Assembly: GCA_003132865.1 (NCBI GenBank)
Contig: PKYZ01000552.1
Span: 1 to 6,473, forward strand
DNA: 6,473 bases
DNA from: Bryobacterales bacterium
GTDB taxonomy: Bacteria; Acidobacteriota; Terriglobia; Bryobacterales; Bryobacteraceae
Reading direction: 5' to 3'
A program made the position numbers and the translations under genes. The notes under the pieces are model-generated. The model saw nothing but the letters and a program-made list of their open reading frames with translations, was not told where the DNA came from and ran no database searches. Shown here piece after piece: positions 1-6,411 of the stretch (position 1 is the stretch's first letter; each line of letters begins with the position of its first letter).

Positions 1-22
1 CGGACGCTGGAGAAGTTCTTCC
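1..22. repeat. 22-bp terminal direct repeat, left copy
   Basis: The first 22 bases are identical to the last 22 bases (6452-6473). The unit encodes RTLEKFF of the terminase frame. Joining the copies gives a continuous terminase reading frame, so this is best read as the overlap of a circular assembly graph. An attachment site or a direct repeat generated by insertion is a less likely alternative. Confidence 0.9.
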
Positions 23-189
23 AGCAGTACCGGCTGTACCGCCGCGACGAACACGGACAACGAGTGAAGCAGAATGACCTGTTGAGGTCGCCGGTCCGCC
101 ATCGGACGGTCCCAGGCCGTATTGCTGCTGCTCGCCTGCTGCTACCAGGAGGGCGCATCCGGGTCGCCGCACGCAAGGAGTCCGGGTAA
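1..189 (+). pseudogene. Phage terminase large subunit, C-terminal fragment
   Basis: Open from the first base to TAA at 187-189. The translation starts RTLEKFFQQYRLYRRDEHGQ and continues RVKQND. This resembles the end of the nuclease (RNase H-like) domain of phage terminase large subunits, the DNA-packaging motor, where a stretch like 'GRLKVF..L..WFEEYRLYHR' is followed by a 'K.NDHLMDA.RY' motif. Here the second motif is degraded: after K-Q-N-D the sequence reads LLRSPVRHRTV, so the usual His and Asp of HLxDA are absent, while Arg-His and a later V-x-G-R still line up. The last ~25 residues are not recognisable. The upstream part of the same frame lies at the other end of the window (6404-6473) and joins through the 22-base terminal repeat. 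Whether this is a real degenerate prophage remnant or an assembly product is unclear. The family call is from memory of the motif style, with no search. Confidence 0.6.
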
Positions 190-471
190 CTGGGTCGGTA
201 GACGACGCGTATCTTTTCGTTGGCCTGCTAATGATAGGGAACCTTGCTTGGTTGACTTCCCATCGCGCACCGCGGCGCGCCAAAGGATACAGTTGGTGGA
301 ATTCTGGTGAGTTCCTCCGGGATGCGTGATCGTGCGAAGCCTCGTAATAGACAACCCGTAGAGCCATCTACACCGCGCCGCGCGGCGTTTCCGCCCATGG
401 ATGGAGTGGACTGCGAATCGAACGGCCGGTGTGCGCGCCGCTCACCCAGTGTAACGCTTCTCCCTACGAGA
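190..471. other. Unassigned stretch with no convincing gene
   Basis: This lies between the terminase remnant and the 3' end of the large secreted-protein gene. One + strand frame is open from 78 to a TGA at 327-329. Its last ~44 codons contain a hydrophobic run (YLFVGLLMIGNLAWL) followed by a basic patch (HRAPRRAKG), which could be the tail of a membrane protein. It has no supported start and I do not recognise it. A perfect 12-base palindrome (CGCCGCGCGGCG, 376-387) is present but has no loop and no T-run in the direction needed to end the large - strand gene. No tRNA or other RNA gene was recognised. Confidence 0.5.
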
Positions 472-3400
472 TCAGGGGACCAAATCGGCGATAGGCGGAC
501 CGGCGGACAGCACGGTATTATTCGCGGCCCGATACTGGATTTGGTAGTAGAGAATTCTCTGCGAGATGGCCGGAATAGTGATCGTGCAGCCGGTGGCGCA
601 CGGTGCGCCGGCTGGATTCTCCGAGGCGAAATAAAACGGCTGGTTTCCGGGGGGCACCGTGCTGGCGGTGGAGGTCGTAATGCAGGCGTCGTTGCGAGTT
701 GTGCAGTTGATGAGCTGCGGCGCTCCATACTCCTGATAACCGAACTCGATGACCGCGTTATTCACGTCGAGGCCTGCTGGCGGACTTACCGTAACGGGCC
801 ACGGCACAAAGGTCCCACGAGCTACTGAATCCCCTGGTGGATACGGCAAGTTCTTTGCCATCCACATTTCCGGTCTCTGGTAGTTCAACCACTCTTGGCG
901 ATACAGAATCCAGGAGTTGTCGGGCAGGAGCGCGTTGTTCTCAAAGCCGTAGACCATACGCAGCCGGGAAGTGGCACTCACAAGAGCGCGTCTGGAAGTG
1001 CCGTAGTAGTCGGTGCGGTCCAGAGTGTATTGGATGATCGCATCCGCTCCGTTCCCTATGTTTCCGACGCAAATGTCGTTCCCCACACCCAGTGGAGTTC
1101 CACCGTGGACGCTGGTGCCAGTACATGTTGGCCATGCGACTCCTGGACAATTGACGTAGATCTGGCCCACCGTGCTCCCGGAACGGAGTTCCCCGGCCGC
1201 CCGCACAATACCGTAGGTGTACGATCCTGCCGCGCCCGTGCCGATACTGGAACTGGGCCCGCTCACGTCGATCAACGGATGCGATCCGCAACTCGCACCC
1301 GTAGCCATCAGTTTCCGATTGATTGCGACGATACTACCGTATCCAAACGGGTCATCGGCATCTATCACGGAGGTCGGAGTCGCTACGTAAAGCTGTCCCG
1401 TTACGAAAGTGTAAGTAGGTTCGTTCTGGCCCCCTTGAACTGGGATATTGTCAAATGCGCGGATGGACTCGTAGGCCGAGGCGTTTGCGCCCGCTGCGTT
1501 TGGATGGTTGCCTCCATCGAATCCCCAAGGGTGGCCAAAGACTCCGGCGAAAGGAGGTTCCGCAGCCGCGTAATTGACGCCGGGGGCTTGATAGGGTGTC
1601 ACGTTTGCAAAGGGCAGACTGAGCACGCCGGGTACGAAGCCTATCTCGGTTTGGTAAGCAAAGGGCCATCCATAAATCGGTTGGCGCCAGTCTGGCACGG
1701 CGGGGGCTGAAGATGCTCCACCATCACGCGACTCGCCATGTGAGCCCGTAGCATTGTTGTCTTCGAACAAGCAATTCCCATGCGGGTCTGGCGAACCACC
1801 ACATCCGGCGAGCGGATTCCAGTAGACTTGCCCGCTCGCTGGCGTGGATGAAGTCGGCGGAATAACATGGTCGAAGCTCTCCCACCACAATGCAATCGGC
1901 CCGGTCACGGCCATCTGTGCGCCGTAAGCCTGCCGCTGGAAAATCCAGGCTCCGTTTACGCCGCTATAGTGCTTTATCTCTAGAGTCCCGATCTCGTGCG
2001 CCTGGCCGCTCCAATTGCAGGACCCCGCGCTAACGGTCGTGAAACAGGCTGTATCCCCGATTTGCGTGGTGCGAAGTTCTCCCGGAGTGCCTAGAAACGA
2101 CAGGGGAGGAGGTGCTTTGAAGTACGGCTCATACCCAGTGACGCTGCCATAGGTGTAACTGTTGATCTGGATCAGGACGCATTGCCCGCTAAGGGAGCCG
2201 AGACCAGCGAACGTGGAACAAGCGGCGCTTGTGGCCGGGATGCTGCTGGCGGATGTGTTGATGGGTTCGTAGTCGTTCCCGGTTATATTTACCCAGCCGG
2301 TCTCTCCGGTCTCCCCCAGCGCGTGCAGAGAGCGGCCCACTAACGTCCCTTGTGTTGGCGGCACCGGCCAGCCAGAGAAGTAGGCTGGATTGGGGGTGTT
2401 GAACGTGTTGATTAAGCCTATAAGTTTCGGGCCGCCAGATGCTCCGGCGTGTGCTGGGTTTCCATCGCCCGGTGTAAACGCAAATACCCAAGCCGGGGTG
2501 TCTCCGCCGCCAACGTAACAGGCAAGGAAGAATACCCCCTGAGACGCCGCGGCAGTGAGGCCGCAATTGAAGCCACTGAGATACGCCGGATTGAATGTCG
2601 AGTCAAAAGCGGCTGCTTGCTGAAAGACGCTCTCTGACATACTGGACTGCGGCGTAAGATTCGTGAAAGTTAGGCCATTGCTCCAGGTGACCGAGTATGC
2701 CGTGGTGGATGCGACGGTTGCGTTCTGGATTTGGGCGGTACCGATACCGGACACCGGCGTGCTTGGTTGGGTTGGCGTAGAGCCTGGATTGAATACGCCC
2801 TGGATCACCAGCGGGCCAGCTCCGCCCGGATCGTATGAGATCATGTAGAACGTAAAATCGGTCGCCGTCTGGTCGATGCCGGCAGTTTCCCGTACAGGCG
2901 CGTAGGCGGTTGTCCATGAATTCGTAATCGGAGTCCCGCTGCCGTCTTTACCTGGGCCTTCGGGCGACCCATAGTACGCTACGGATGGTCCTGTTGGATT
3001 GATCCAATAAAGTCCGCCGTACAAACAGAAGTAGCCGCCATACACCAACTTATTGAAGCAGGCCGTACCGGCCCCGCTGTCCGGGTAACTGGGGAAATAC
3101 GACCCCAACGCATTCAGTTTGGCAGCCGTGAGCGTTACGGTACTACCGTCGGTAGGTGCTTGGTCGCGCCACACCATAATTGCAAAGTTGTCCGCGCACC
3201 AGTAAATGTTGCTTCCGGTCGGAGGGGTACCGGACGCGAGAACCAAATTGTTGCCGTCTGCAAACGAACCGATCCGGTACTCGGCAGATGTGGTGGTAGC
3301 GGGCGGCGTCGTGCAGGCATCGTTGTTTGACGACAAGCGGATGGCGCCGTTGCCGCCAGCGACCCAATACAGACTGAATGAATCGCCGGTATTGTTGTTC

Positions 3401-4485
3401 GTGACCGTATACGTGCCCGAGTTGTTCGTGACGGTGGCCGTGCCGGAATGCACAGAGGTCTCCTGCCCGTTCAGGCGCGGGGTGGTGTCAAGCTCCCATG
3501 ACGTTGTGCCAAATTGTGTTAGGTTCCATGGCGAGGTTGGAGCCTGCCCTACGGTTTGCGTCCTGCTGGTCTGTCCCATTATCATCTGGTGTATGGAACT
3601 AGCGCACGAAGCGCCGCCATTGAGCGATAGGCAGATGTCGAGAACGCGGAAGGCAGTCGTTGCGGAATTGACTAGGCCGGTCAGTGAAGTGCCGAGTTGA
3701 TCGAGCGAGAAAGCCGCGCCATAGCTGGCGAGCCATGGCGGATGTGTTGCCATAGGTGGGCGTAATACCAGAGGGGCAGTGCTGTTGCCCACGGTTGTAT
3801 TGCCCGACCCTGCCGTCACGTTGCATGGCGATATCCATGGACCTGCCGAGTCGCAAGGGGTGGCCTGGCCCTGGTTGAAGGCAGAGCCGAACGCCAAGTT
3901 CCAAACGCTCGGCACGTTGGCACGCACGCCAACGCGGTACAAAAACAGGCCCGTGTATGGGTCGTCAAACGACTCTGGAGTCAGCCCGCCAAGCGATTCC
4001 GGCCAGGGCTGGTCTCCGGGGTGCAAAGGATCTGAAAGCCACGGGTCGCCGTATGTCTGCCCCAGCGGAATATTACCCGTTGTGAAGGAGAAGGTTACAT
4101 TGTCGCCGGTAGAGGGACAAGTAATCTGGCCGAAGTACGGCGTATAAGCTTCGAGCGACCGTGAAAAATGGCGAACGCCGGAGTACGGCCCAGCGGTCGC
4201 AAGCTGCGCCGTCCGTTGGCCGAGCACGACCGTTCGGGAAAGCCCGGCGGTCACCGTGCCGGCTCGGCTCAGATCGAAATTGGAATTGGCGAATGTGCCT
4301 GGGTCTACGTCCAGGGCCAGCGGCGTCAAACCAGCGCTCTGGCTAAGCTGGATCGTACAGGCGTTTGCGTCGGGCGCTGTGTACGCAATCAAGGCTTGCG
4401 TGGCAGTCGTGCCAAGTACGCGCAAGTTCCCGATGGCAGCCAGGCACGCACCGGCGGAGATTATTGATAAGGCTATGGTCTTCAT
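472..4485 (-). CDS. Large secreted protein of unknown function (1337 aa), acidobacterial type
   Basis: The chosen start is ATG at 4485-4483, which gives a signal peptide (MKTIALSIISAGACLAAIG); an ATG ten codons upstream would bury it. An AGGGA at 4494-4498 (as TCCCT on +) lies 8 bases before this start. The mature protein is rich in Gly, Ser, Thr, Asn and aromatic residues and should be exported. Residues ~30-140 look like a fibronectin-III-like beta sandwich (ATQALIAYTAPDANAC, later SLEAYTPYFGQITC, ending FTTGNIPLGQTY). Residues ~175-186 read DPYTGLFLYRVG. The middle (~190-1180) is low in charge with scattered Cys and many YW/GG-type segments; no enzyme motif was recognised. Residues ~1241-1337 form a Cys-containing module (AVIEFGYQEYG, NCTTRNDAC, PCATGCTITIPAIS) of the kind I recall at the ends of secreted Bryobacterales proteins. 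The frame is open over 1337 codons without defect. The start overlaps the preceding gene's stop (ATGA), suggesting translational coupling. A surface or adhesive role is only a guess. Confidence 0.85.
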   Translation of the reverse strand: MKTIALSIISAGACLAAIGNLRVLGTTATQALIAYTAPDANACTIQLSQSAGLTPLALDVDPGTFANSNFDLSRAGTVTAGLSRTVVLGQRTAQLATAGPYSGVRHFSRSLEAYTPYFGQITCPSTGDNVTFSFTTGNIPLGQTYGDPWLSDPLHPGDQPWPESLGGLTPESFDDPYTGLFLYRVGVRANVPSVWNLAFGSAFNQGQATPCDSAGPWISPCNVTAGSGNTTVGNSTAPLVLRPPMATHPPWLASYGAAFSLDQLGTSLTGLVNSATTAFRVLDICLSLNGGASCASSIHQMIMGQTSRTQTVGQAPTSPWNLTQFGTTSWELDTTPRLNGQETSVHSGTATVTNNSGTYTVTNNNTGDSFSLYWVAGGNGAIRLSSNNDACTTPPATTTSAEYRIGSFADGNNLVLASGTPPTGSNIYWCADNFAIMVWRDQAPTDGSTVTLTAAKLNALGSYFPSYPDSGAGTACFNKLVYGGYFCLYGGLYWINPTGPSVAYYGSPEGPGKDGSGTPITNSWTTAYAPVRETAGIDQTATDFTFYMISYDPGGAGPLVIQGVFNPGSTPTQPSTPVSGIGTAQIQNATVASTTAYSVTWSNGLTFTNLTPQSSMSESVFQQAAAFDSTFNPAYLSGFNCGLTAAASQGVFFLACYVGGGDTPAWVFAFTPGDGNPAHAGASGGPKLIGLINTFNTPNPAYFSGWPVPPTQGTLVGRSLHALGETGETGWVNITGNDYEPINTSASSIPATSAACSTFAGLGSLSGQCVLIQINSYTYGSVTGYEPYFKAPPPLSFLGTPGELRTTQIGDTACFTTVSAGSCNWSGQAHEIGTLEIKHYSGVNGAWIFQRQAYGAQMAVTGPIALWWESFDHVIPPTSSTPASGQVYWNPLAGCGGSPDPHGNCLFEDNNATGSHGESRDGGASSAPAVPDWRQPIYGWPFAYQTEIGFVPGVLSLPFANVTPYQAPGVNYAAAEPPFAGVFGHPWGFDGGNHPNAAGANASAYESIRAFDNIPVQGGQNEPTYTFVTGQLYVATPTSVIDADDPFGYGSIVAINRKLMATGASCGSHPLIDVSGPSSSIGTGAAGSYTYGIVRAAGELRSGSTVGQIYVNCPGVAWPTCTGTSVHGGTPLGVGNDICVGNIGNGADAIIQYTLDRTDYYGTSRRALVSATSRLRMVYGFENNALLPDNSWILYRQEWLNYQRPEMWMAKNLPYPPGDSVARGTFVPWPVTVSPPAGLDVNNAVIEFGYQEYGAPQLINCTTRNDACITTSTASTVPPGNQPFYFASENPAGAPCATGCTITIPAISQRILYYQIQYRAANNTVLSAGPPIADLVP
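3395..3448 (-). repeat. Two-copy 27-bp tandem repeat inside the large secreted-protein gene
   Basis: Bases 3395-3421 and 3422-3448 are adjacent imperfect copies, both beginning TTGTTCGTGAC on the + strand. They encode successive nine-residue units (GTATVTNNS then GTYTVTNNN) in the - strand protein, consistent with a small in-frame duplication of a beta-strand/turn. Confidence 0.6.
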
Positions 4486-4685
4486 CGCGTCAATCCCTGC
4501 ATCTTCATCGCCCACCAGTCGATGCTGAGCCCCTCAAATGCCGCGCCGGTTTCCAGAACGATGAATTGCGGGGTCATATTAGCCGTCGGAGCCGTTGTGA
4601 TGCTTGCAGGATGCGCGCCGTTGATCTGAAACTGAATGGTTCCGGCCGCGCTGGAATAAATGCGCGTGTGGTACCAGGTGCAGGC
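4482..4685 (-). pseudogene. C-terminal fragment of a probable extracellular beta-domain protein
   Basis: The last ~66 codons of the frame ending at TGA 4484-4482 read CTWYHTRIYSSAAGTIQFQI, then a segment with ITTAPTANMTPQF, and end SIDWWAMKMQGLTR. This is nothing like a protein kinase C-lobe. It resembles the C-terminal strands of jelly-roll or phage tail-type proteins, where a 'WY+LRI.S..AGTI.FSING' stretch is followed by '.LSVDWW.MKM.GL.R'; that likeness is recalled, not searched. Its stop overlaps the start of the large secreted-protein gene by ATGA, so the two probably come from one native operon. The 5' part of this gene is missing: at about 4685 the sequence switches to kinase. In frame it is fused to the N-terminal half of the kinase, giving an open frame that is unlikely to be a genuine single protein. 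Confidence 0.6.
4494..4498 (-). promoter_or_regulatory. Ribosome binding site of the large secreted-protein gene
   Basis: AGGGA on the - strand, 8 bases before ATG 4485-4483 and inside the last codons of the upstream frame. It supports the MKTIAL start over the upstream in-frame ATG at 4515-4513. Confidence 0.5.
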
Positions 4686-4690
4686 GCCAT
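4683..4690. other. Gene-to-gene junction: kinase activation segment to beta-domain protein
   Basis: On the - strand the kinase frame ends ...GTIKYMAP and the next codons belong to a different protein in another frame (CTWYHTRI). The switch happens within a GGCGCC-containing stretch, which could have provided a short shared sequence for recombination or assembly joining. The exact breakpoint is inferred from protein similarity and is uncertain by ~10 bases. Confidence 0.5.
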
Positions 4691-5693
4691 ATATTTGATC
4701 GTTCCAAAGATCTGTTCCGGCTGCGTTACTGGCGTCGCAATGACCCCGAAGGCCTTCGCCAAACCGAAATCGGCCAGCTTCGGAACCAGGGTGCCCCTCC
4801 CGTCGCGGCCCAGTGTAAGCAGAACGTTTAGCTGGTTTGATGTCACGATGCGTCGTCGGCCTCGGGGGCGCCTGCAAATAGACTAGCGCATCCAGCAGGG
4901 GAGCCATCGAGGGCAGTGCGCGATCAAGAGGCAAAGCGCCCTTCTCGTGAAGGAGAGTGTGGAGGTCTCCTCCGGTCACGAACTCGCTCACCAGGTATGT
5001 GGTTCCGTCCGACTGCACACCAGAGCCTATACAATGCACGATGTTAGGATGGCGAAACGCTTGCAGAATCATGGCTTTACGGCGAAAGTGGTGCAGACCG
5101 TCTGGACCCTGACTCTGCAGAGCGGTCTTGATCGCCCAGACTCGGGCTGTTCTCGTCTCGTATCCAAGAAACACCCCGCCGAACCCGCCGCCACCGAGCC
5201 GCCGATAGCAGAGATACTCTCCGAACTCGCGCCCGAAGTGGTCGTCACGAGTCAGACACTCACTGTGCGCGTAGACCGCACGGTCCGCGGTTTCGGCCTC
5301 CTTCAAATCGTTTGCCGATACGGTGGAGACGCCCTCAATCGGTTTGCTGCACTGGTAGCAGCGAGGGCCGGCAGCCGCCCGGATCAGCTCGAATCGCAGC
5401 CGGGTTGTACCCACTTGCACTGCGACCTGATCCTGGATCTCGCACCGGGAAACCGGACGGCCATCGATCCGGGGTTTGTTGGGGCCACGCAAATCCTGCA
5501 GGAAGCACTGGTGTGCATCCATTTCAATCTGGAAGTGGCGCCCGGAAACGTACGGATCGGCGGCCGAAAGCTGAAAGTGGACCCCGCGATCGCAGCCGAA
5601 CACGTACCTGCCGGGTTGAGAGAATTCAGCTTTTTGGCCCACGTTGCCCGGCCCCCTTACCACCGTAACGAGTAGTCTCAAATCGCTGCTCAC
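4686..5693 (-). pseudogene. FHA-domain Ser/Thr protein kinase, frameshifted and truncated
   Basis: A Hanks-type Ser/Thr kinase with an N-terminal FHA (phosphothreonine-binding) domain. The likely start is GTG 5693-5691, just before the FHA beta-strands; no clear Shine-Dalgarno is visible. Counting from there: FHA ~7-102 (GRYVFG, PYVSGRH with the SxxH signature, DGRPV); a Cys/His linker ~112-146 (CYQC then HSEC); kinase from ~160. Kinase elements seen are the Gly loop LGGGGFGGV (166-174), AIK with Lys189, RHPNIV (214-219) and HRDIKPA (282-288). The position normally holding the alpha-C Glu is Lys206. At 4827-4829 an extra A shifts the frame; reading around it restores NVLLT, KLADFGLAK (DFG) and GTIKYMAP. 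The sequence then leaves the kinase at the MAP of the APE motif (~4686), so the C-lobe helices and any sensor domain are absent. It would be cytoplasmic signalling, but as it stands it cannot encode an active kinase. Confidence 0.85.
4827..4829 (-). other. Single-base frameshift in the kinase gene
   Basis: The - strand reads ...AAA CCA GCT AAA CGT..., giving K-P-A-K-R. Removing one A gives K-P-A-N-V-L-L-T, the exact HRDxKPxN continuation, and leads in frame to the DFG and GTxKYMAP motifs. The extra base sits in a short A run, the classic place for a sequencing error, though a real mutation is equally visible this way. Confidence 0.8.
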
Positions 5694-5745
5694 GAAGTGC
5701 GCTTTGGCGTTTACTTCGTTTGGGGAGCATCTTATCCGTTCCCGT

Positions 5746-5751
5746 ATTATA
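5746..5751 (-). promoter_or_regulatory. Candidate -10 element of the kinase gene
   Basis: A perfect TATAAT on the - strand, ~52 bases before the GTG start at 5693, in the 73-base gap between two divergent genes. I see no good -35 box at the usual spacing, so this is tentative. On the + strand the overlapping TATACT (5748-5753) would leave only 13 bases before the VWA start. Confidence 0.35.
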
Positions 5752-5756
5752 CTATT

Positions 5757-5761
5757 GGGGA
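5757..5761 (+). promoter_or_regulatory. Possible ribosome binding site of the VWA gene
   Basis: GGGGA five bases before ATG 5767-5769. It is a weak Shine-Dalgarno match, but together with the signal peptide that follows it favours this ATG over the upstream in-frame start at 5644, which lies inside the divergent kinase gene. Confidence 0.35.
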
Positions 5762-5766
5762 CCTCT

Positions 5767-6411
5767 ATGCGACGTCCCAGAGGATTAAGCGCAGCCTTTG
5801 TCCTTCTGGTGCTTTTCGTGTCCAGCGGGCGGCCCGAGTCCAGGGGCCTAGACGTCGTGCTTGCGCTCGACAATTCCGCTAGCATGCGCACCAACGATCC
5901 GCACGCTCTCATGGTGGTGTCTGTCTCAACCCAGATTCGGAGCGGCTTCCTGGCGCTTAGATTCTCGCTTTTGAGTGTATATTTGTTCCTCCTCACGAAT
6001 GGGCGCCCGCAAGCGATCGGTGCCGCAATCTGCGCCGGGATTGCGCCTCTCGTTAAGCAGACGTTCTTGGCTGTGCCGATCGCTATCGTTAGCTGGCTTA
6101 TCTACAGGCGGCGATACAAGGAGGCTGTCTTCTGGGCTACGGGCTTTGCGTTGACCGTTGTCGGTGGCTATGCAATTGTGTGGTGGCGTGAGCCTCTGAT
6201 GCTGAAACACGTCGCCGCTCTCCGGCACCCGGTTCTGGAATACCGGCAGGCTTTAGGCATTCTTTGGGATGCTGTGTCTCAACCAGGAGTGCCTTTTGCT
6301 GCTATAGGTGGTTTCTTGGCTCTATGGAAACGCGCTCCTGAAAGGCTCCTCTTCCTCATTTATTGCGTTGTCGCGTGGCTCCGACCAGTGCGAACAGAGC
6401 GGTGCGTGTGA
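5767..6411 (+). CDS. Chimeric ORF: VWA protein N-terminus joined to GT39-type glycosyltransferase middle
   Basis: 214 codons from ATG 5767 to TGA 6409-6411. Residues 1-26 are a signal peptide (basic MRRPR, then AAFVLLVLFVSS). Residues 28-49 (GLDVVLALDNSASM, then NDPHALM) are the first strand and MIDAS metal site (DxSxS; Asp35, Ser37, Ser39) of a VWA domain, but the rest of that ~180-residue domain is missing. From about residue 57 the protein becomes a multi-pass membrane protein: LALRFSLLSVYLFLL, LVKQTFLAVPIAIVSWLIYR, then FWATGFALTVVGGYAIVWW, LRHPVLEYRQAL and LLFLIYCVVAWL. This matches the central helices of GT39/ArnT-like glycosyltransferases, which use lipid-linked sugars at the membrane. 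Its N-terminal catalytic acidic residues and its C-terminus are absent. The last ~9 residues run into terminase DNA in the wrong frame. The ORF is open but is most likely a fusion of two unrelated gene fragments. It is divergent from the kinase gene. Confidence 0.65.
   Translation: MRRPRGLSAAFVLLVLFVSSGRPESRGLDVVLALDNSASMRTNDPHALMVVSVSTQIRSGFLALRFSLLSVYLFLLTNGRPQAIGAAICAGIAPLVKQTFLAVPIAIVSWLIYRRRYKEAVFWATGFALTVVGGYAIVWWREPLMLKHVAALRHPVLEYRQALGILWDAVSQPGVPFAAIGGFLALWKRAPERLLFLIYCVVAWLRPVRTERCV
5920..5940. other. Gene-to-gene junction: VWA to glycosyltransferase
   Basis: Between NDPHALM (VWA-like) and IRSGFLALRFSLL (glycosyltransferase-like) the protein changes family without a stop or linker. 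The breakpoint cannot be placed better than about 20 bases from the sequence alone. Confidence 0.45.

Noticed and set aside
376..387. Perfect GC palindrome as terminator of the large gene
   Set aside because: No loop and no T-run on the - strand side; it is as likely to be a chance feature of GC-rich DNA.
307..828. Open + strand frame of 173 codons overlapping the end of the large gene
   Set aside because: Mostly antisense to the well-supported secreted-protein gene, Arg/Ser-rich low-complexity translation, no recognisable domain; a shadow frame.
895..1710. 271-codon + strand ORF antisense to the large gene
   Set aside because: Composition is typical of an antisense shadow (Arg, Gly, Val, Ser rich), no domain, no ribosome site or neighbours of its own.
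4947..5675. 242-codon + strand ORF antisense to the FHA-kinase
   Set aside because: The opposite strand carries clear FHA and kinase motifs; this translation has none.
5644..5766. Upstream ATG at 5644 as start of the VWA ORF
   Set aside because: It lies inside the divergent kinase gene and would place 41 residues before an obvious signal peptide.
5694..5996. N-terminal extension of the kinase frame up to an ATG at 5996
   Set aside because: It would run through the promoter gap and antisense to the VWA signal peptide; the encoded residues show no FHA or other domain.
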